In this document: positions 61,400 through 64,000 of the stretch, in pieces
Layout: each line of letters starts with the position of its first letter
Numbering within the stretch: the stretch's first letter is position 1
Source: Streptomyces goshikiensis
GTDB taxonomy: Bacteria; Actinomycetota; Actinomycetes; Streptomycetales; Streptomycetaceae
DNA: 64,000 bases
Direction: 5' to 3'
NCBI RefSeq assembly: GCF_014650555.1
Contig: NZ_BMVE01000005.1
Span: 248,001-312,000, forward strand
Made by a program: the position numbers and the translations under genes
Notes under the pieces: generated by a model
What the model was told of the DNA's origin: nothing
The model's database searches: none
Seen by the model: only the letters and a program-made list of their open reading frames with translations

Positions 61400-61480
61400 C
61401 TGCGGGGCTGTCCCCTACCCGCCCTTCCACCGTTCCCTGGGCTCCGCCCAGACCCGCGCCTCAAACGCCGGCGAGGCTGA
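61400..61480 (+). repeat. Dispersed intergenic repeat element, copy 2
   Basis: The same element as at 12884-12965 but in the opposite orientation, 81 bp. Its hairpin is CTGGGC-tcc-GCCCAG (61437-61451). Compared with copy 1 on the same reading, the second pair of the stem changes from C-G to T-A on both sides. The core tail GCGCCTCAAACGCCGGCGAG is identical. Confidence 0.85.
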
Positions 61481-61499
61481 ATCGGGTGCGGACGTGGAA

Positions 61500-61547
61500 A
61501 CGCCGGGCGGTGAGGCTCGTTCCCCCTGGAGCCTCACCGCCCGGCGT
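61500..61547. terminator. Strong terminator between the transglutaminase and tetR genes
   Basis: A perfect 19-bp stem (ACGCCGGGCGGTGAGGCTC and complement) with a 10-nt loop, in the gap between convergent genes. Works in both directions by structure. Confidence 0.8.
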
Positions 61548-61776
61548 CTTCGCGTAGCCGGGCCCCCGTACAACTTCCCGGCGAGGGACGAGGCCCTGGG
61601 CCGCTCCGCGGCCCCGTGTCCGCGGTGCGGCCCGAGGGCCCCTGTCCGTCGTCCCCCAGTCTGCTGTTTCCGCAGGTGGGAGCCCATCCGTACGCGTACT
61701 CATTTCCGCGCCTAGGTACGGGTACTCAGTTCTACGCGCCCCCACCACCCCCGCGGCACCGCCGACCGGGGGTACC

Positions 61777-62424
61777 TCACCGGCTTCCGCTCACCCGGCC
61801 CCGCAACAGCAGCGACAGCGCCGAGTGCACGTCGTCCAGGGAGCGTTCGCTCTGGAACGACTGCCAGTCCAGCGCCGCGACCAGCACCATCCCCACCATC
61901 GCGGCAGCGGTCAGCGGCACGTCGATCTCGGGGCTGAGTTCGCCCCGCTCGACCCCCTCGCGCAGCACGGTCTCCACCACCGCCACCGCCTCCCGCCGGA
62001 CCACCATCAGCGTGGACTGCCACGCCCGGTTGGTGCGCCACAGCTCGGCGACGTACAGCTGCGTGAAGGCCGGATACCGGTCGATGAACACGAGGCCCGC
62101 CCGGATCATCGCGTCCAGCGCCTCCACGCGGGTCCCGCCCCGGGCCTCCGTCTCCTGCGCCGCCGTCCGCAGGGACTCGGTCAGGAGACCGACCCCGTGC
62201 CTCAGCAGCTCCTCGAAGAGGTCGGTCTTGCTGGCGAAGTTGTAGTACACCGTGCCTTTGGCGACCCCCGCCCGCTCGGCGATCTCGTCGACCGTCGTGG
62301 CCGAGAAGCCCTGTTCCGCGATGAGGGTGACAGCCGCTTCGTAGAGCTTCTGCCGGGTGGCCTGACGACGGCCGCTGCCGGTACCCGTACCGGTGCTGCT
62401 GCTTTCCATGGCGCTGATTCTCAC
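61777..62424 (-). CDS. TetR family transcriptional regulator
   Basis: A 215-aa repressor-type regulator. The DNA-binding domain is at about residues 20-68 (RQKLYEAAVTLIAEQGFSATTVDEIAERAGVAKGTVYYNFASKTDLFEEL). The C-terminal ligand domain includes YVAELWRTNRAWQSTLMV. GTG 62424 has AAGGAGG 9 nt upstream, and that site overlaps the TAA stop of the preceding YhgE gene. It probably controls that gene and is autoregulated; the ligand is unknown. Confidence 0.94.
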   Translation of the reverse strand: MRISAMESSSTGTGTGSGRRQATRQKLYEAAVTLIAEQGFSATTVDEIAERAGVAKGTVYYNFASKTDLFEELLRHGVGLLTESLRTAAQETEARGGTRVEALDAMIRAGLVFIDRYPAFTQLYVAELWRTNRAWQSTLMVVRREAVAVVETVLREGVERGELSPEIDVPLTAAAMVGMVLVAALDWQSFQSERSLDDVHSALSLLLRGRVSGSR

Positions 62425-62438
62425 AGGTCAACGCCTCC

Positions 62439-64000
62439 TTACAGGCTCAGTTCCGGGTGCAGCCGGTCCATCGTCCACACCTGCTTGCCGCGGGCGGCGA
62501 GGGCGGTGAGGGCGAGCGCGCCGATCGTGAAGGCCGTCAGGACCGCGCAGCCCTGCCACACGGGGCCGAGATCGCCCCCCGTGATGAGCTTGCGCAGGCT
62601 CTCGACGACGTACGACATCGGCAGGTACGGGTGGATCGCGTTGAAGAAGCCCGGGCTGGTCTGAACGGGGTACGTACCGCCCGCCGAGGTCAGCTGGAGC
62701 ATCAGGACGGCCAGCACCAGGATCCGCCCGGCCGCGCCGAACTTGGCGTTGAGCCACTGCACGATCGCCGCGAAGCAGGCGGTGACCAGCATCAGGAAGG
62801 CGATGGTCAGGGCCGGCCGGGCCATGTCCAGGCCGAGCCCCCAGTGCAGTACGGACATCAGCATGGCCACCTGCGCGGCGCCGAGGCCGGCCACGGGCAG
62901 CCAGCCCGCGAAGGCGATCCGCCAGGGCGAGGCACCGGCGGCCAGGGCCCGCTTGTTCATCGGCGCGATCAGCATGTACGCGACCATCGCGCCGACCCAG
63001 AGGGAGAGCGGGATGAAGTACGGGGCGAAGCCGGTGCCGTAGTTGGGCGCCTTGTGCAGGGACTGGTTGGCGAGCTTGACCGGGTCGGCCATGACCTCGG
63101 TGCGGGCGTCGCGCTGCTTCTCGTCGTAGTCCGGGATCTTGCCGGCACCGTCGTGCAGGCCGTCGGCGAGGGTGCCGCTGCCGTCCACGAGCTTGAACAT
63201 GCCGCCCTGGAGGGTGTGCGCGCCGTCGCCGAGCTTGCCGACGCCCTCGCCGAGCTTGCCGGAGCCGCTGGTGGCGGTGCCCAGACCGGTGTGGAGCGTG
63301 GCCATGCCGGAGGCGACCTTGTGAGCGGCTTCGTTGAGGGCGTTGACCTGGCTGACGGCGGTGTTGAGGTCGGACTTGAGCGCGGGGGCCTTCACGGCGA
63401 GCTCGCGGGCGTCCTTCTCCAGCTCGGTCAGCTGGTTGCGGAGCTTGTCGATGTCCCCGCCCGAGCCCTTGACCAGGGCGTTGACGTCGCCGCTGAGCTG
63501 GGCCCCCTCGGCGGCGACCTCCTTGGTCTTCTTCAACCGCTCGCAGAGGGCGGGGGACAGCTTGGTCCCGGGGCCGCACGCCTCGTTGTAGTCGGCGGCG
63601 GTCCGGGTCGCGAGGAGCTGCGAGATGCGGGCGACGGCCGGTGCCTTCTCGGCGAGCTTGTCGAGGTGGTTGCGGGTGACCTTGGCGGTGTCGGCGACCA
63701 GCACGGCGGTGTCCGCGAGCTGCTTGGGGTCCTGGACGAAGGGGCGGGCCTTGCCCGCGACGCCGTCCATCTTGTCGGCGAGCTTCTGGGTGCCGTCGGC
63801 GATGCCCCGCGTTCCGGTCTTCAGCTGTGCGGCGCCCGAGCCCAGCTTCCTGAGCCCGCTGGTGAGCTCGTCGGACTTCTCCTCGGCCGTGTCGAGGCCC
63901 TCGGCGAGGTCCTTGGCGCCCTGCTGGGCCTTGCCGGCCCCGTCCTTGATCTGGTCGGCGCCGTCGGCGGCCTCGGCCGTCTTGTCGTGCAGGTCGGAGA
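62439..64000 (-). CDS. YhgE/Pip domain membrane protein, C-terminal part
   Basis: The frame stays open to the window edge, so the N-terminus is missing (at least 520 residues visible). The visible N-terminal part is a long helical, repeat-like extracytoplasmic region (DGAGKAQQGAKDLAEGLDTAEEK and GSGKLGEGVGKLGDGAHTLQGG), typical of the YhgE/Pip family. The C-terminal part is an ABC-2-like membrane domain with about six segments and PAPYFIPL-like FAPYFIPLSLWVGAMVAYM. The family includes phage-infection and secretion-related proteins. The stop TAA at 62439 forms part of the tetR ribosome binding site. Confidence 0.93.
   Translation of the reverse strand, partial: SDLHDKTAEAADGADQIKDGAGKAQQGAKDLAEGLDTAEEKSDELTSGLRKLGSGAAQLKTGTRGIADGTQKLADKMDGVAGKARPFVQDPKQLADTAVLVADTAKVTRNHLDKLAEKAPAVARISQLLATRTAADYNEACGPGTKLSPALCERLKKTKEVAAEGAQLSGDVNALVKGSGGDIDKLRNQLTELEKDARELAVKAPALKSDLNTAVSQVNALNEAAHKVASGMATLHTGLGTATSGSGKLGEGVGKLGDGAHTLQGGMFKLVDGSGTLADGLHDGAGKIPDYDEKQRDARTEVMADPVKLANQSLHKAPNYGTGFAPYFIPLSLWVGAMVAYMLIAPMNKRALAAGASPWRIAFAGWLPVAGLGAAQVAMLMSVLHWGLGLDMARPALTIAFLMLVTACFAAIVQWLNAKFGAAGRILVLAVLMLQLTSAGGTYPVQTSPGFFNAIHPYLPMSYVVESLRKLITGGDLGPVWQGCAVLTAFTIGALALTALAARGKQVWTMDRLHPELSL

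Noticed and set aside
61415..61748. Minus-strand frames in the gap before tetR
   Set aside because: They translate repeat and terminator DNA, overlap each other in different frames, and have no conserved sequence.

Overview
The window is a 64 kb piece of a high-GC actinobacterial chromosome, almost certainly from Streptomyces or a very close relative. The basis is the very high G+C with strong third-position bias, many GTG starts joined by GTGA/ATGA overlaps, the DivIVA/SepF/YlmG/FtsZ arrangement, a bifunctional PriA in the his operon, and gene families such as HGxxPAAW, TIGR02234 and TIGR03085. The order matches, from memory, the conserved core of Streptomyces chromosomes from trpE to the division and cell wall (dcw) cluster. 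I see no phage, transposon, CRISPR array, rRNA or tRNA, and no clear sign of recent gene transfer.

Layout. (1) 1-9678, mostly minus strand: the histidine operon hisD-hisC-hisB-(55-aa membrane protein)-hisH-priA-ridA-hisF, then a plus-strand TIGR03085 gene, then hisI-trpE-TIGR02234-HGxxPAAW and the start of another gene cut by the window edge. (2) 9.7-17.2 kb: a beta-helix-like membrane protein, a Lon-N-domain protein, a YbaK-type deacylase, a tandem array of intergenic repeats, an ABC transporter with a small membrane protein, a NYN-domain protein and a 54-aa hydrophilic protein. (3) 17.3-33.5 kb: the replicative polymerase dnaE, then exported or membrane functions (DUF2252, DsbA-like, PhoD, M43 protease, MscS, Na+/H+ antiporter), rluD, lspA and a DksA-type protein with a histone-like tail. 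(4) 33.8-37.3 kb: ileS behind a T-box leader. (5) 37.5-55.4 kb, minus strand: the dcw cluster rsmH-ftsL-ftsI-murE-murF-mraY-murD-ftsW-murG-ftsQ-ftsZ-yfiH-yggS-sepF-yggT-divIVA, which makes lipid-linked peptidoglycan precursor, builds the septum and directs polar growth. (6) 55.7-64 kb: a beta-carbonic anhydrase, a MoxR/DUF58/transglutaminase operon, a repeat-rich intergenic region, and a TetR regulator behind a truncated YhgE/Pip membrane protein.

The genes are mostly well-known housekeeping functions, and I do not see a convincing new multi-gene system. The most interesting signals are: an intergenic repeat present in inverted orientation at 12.9 and 61.4 kb, with a compensatory change in its hairpin; a 38-bp tandem array made of part of that repeat; an ileS whose HIGH motif reads GAHH, behind a T-box leader in which mutually exclusive pairings can be traced through the Shine-Dalgarno sequence; paired palindromes in the hisD divergent promoter; and a dense set of palindromes in the ftsQ-ftsZ gap.
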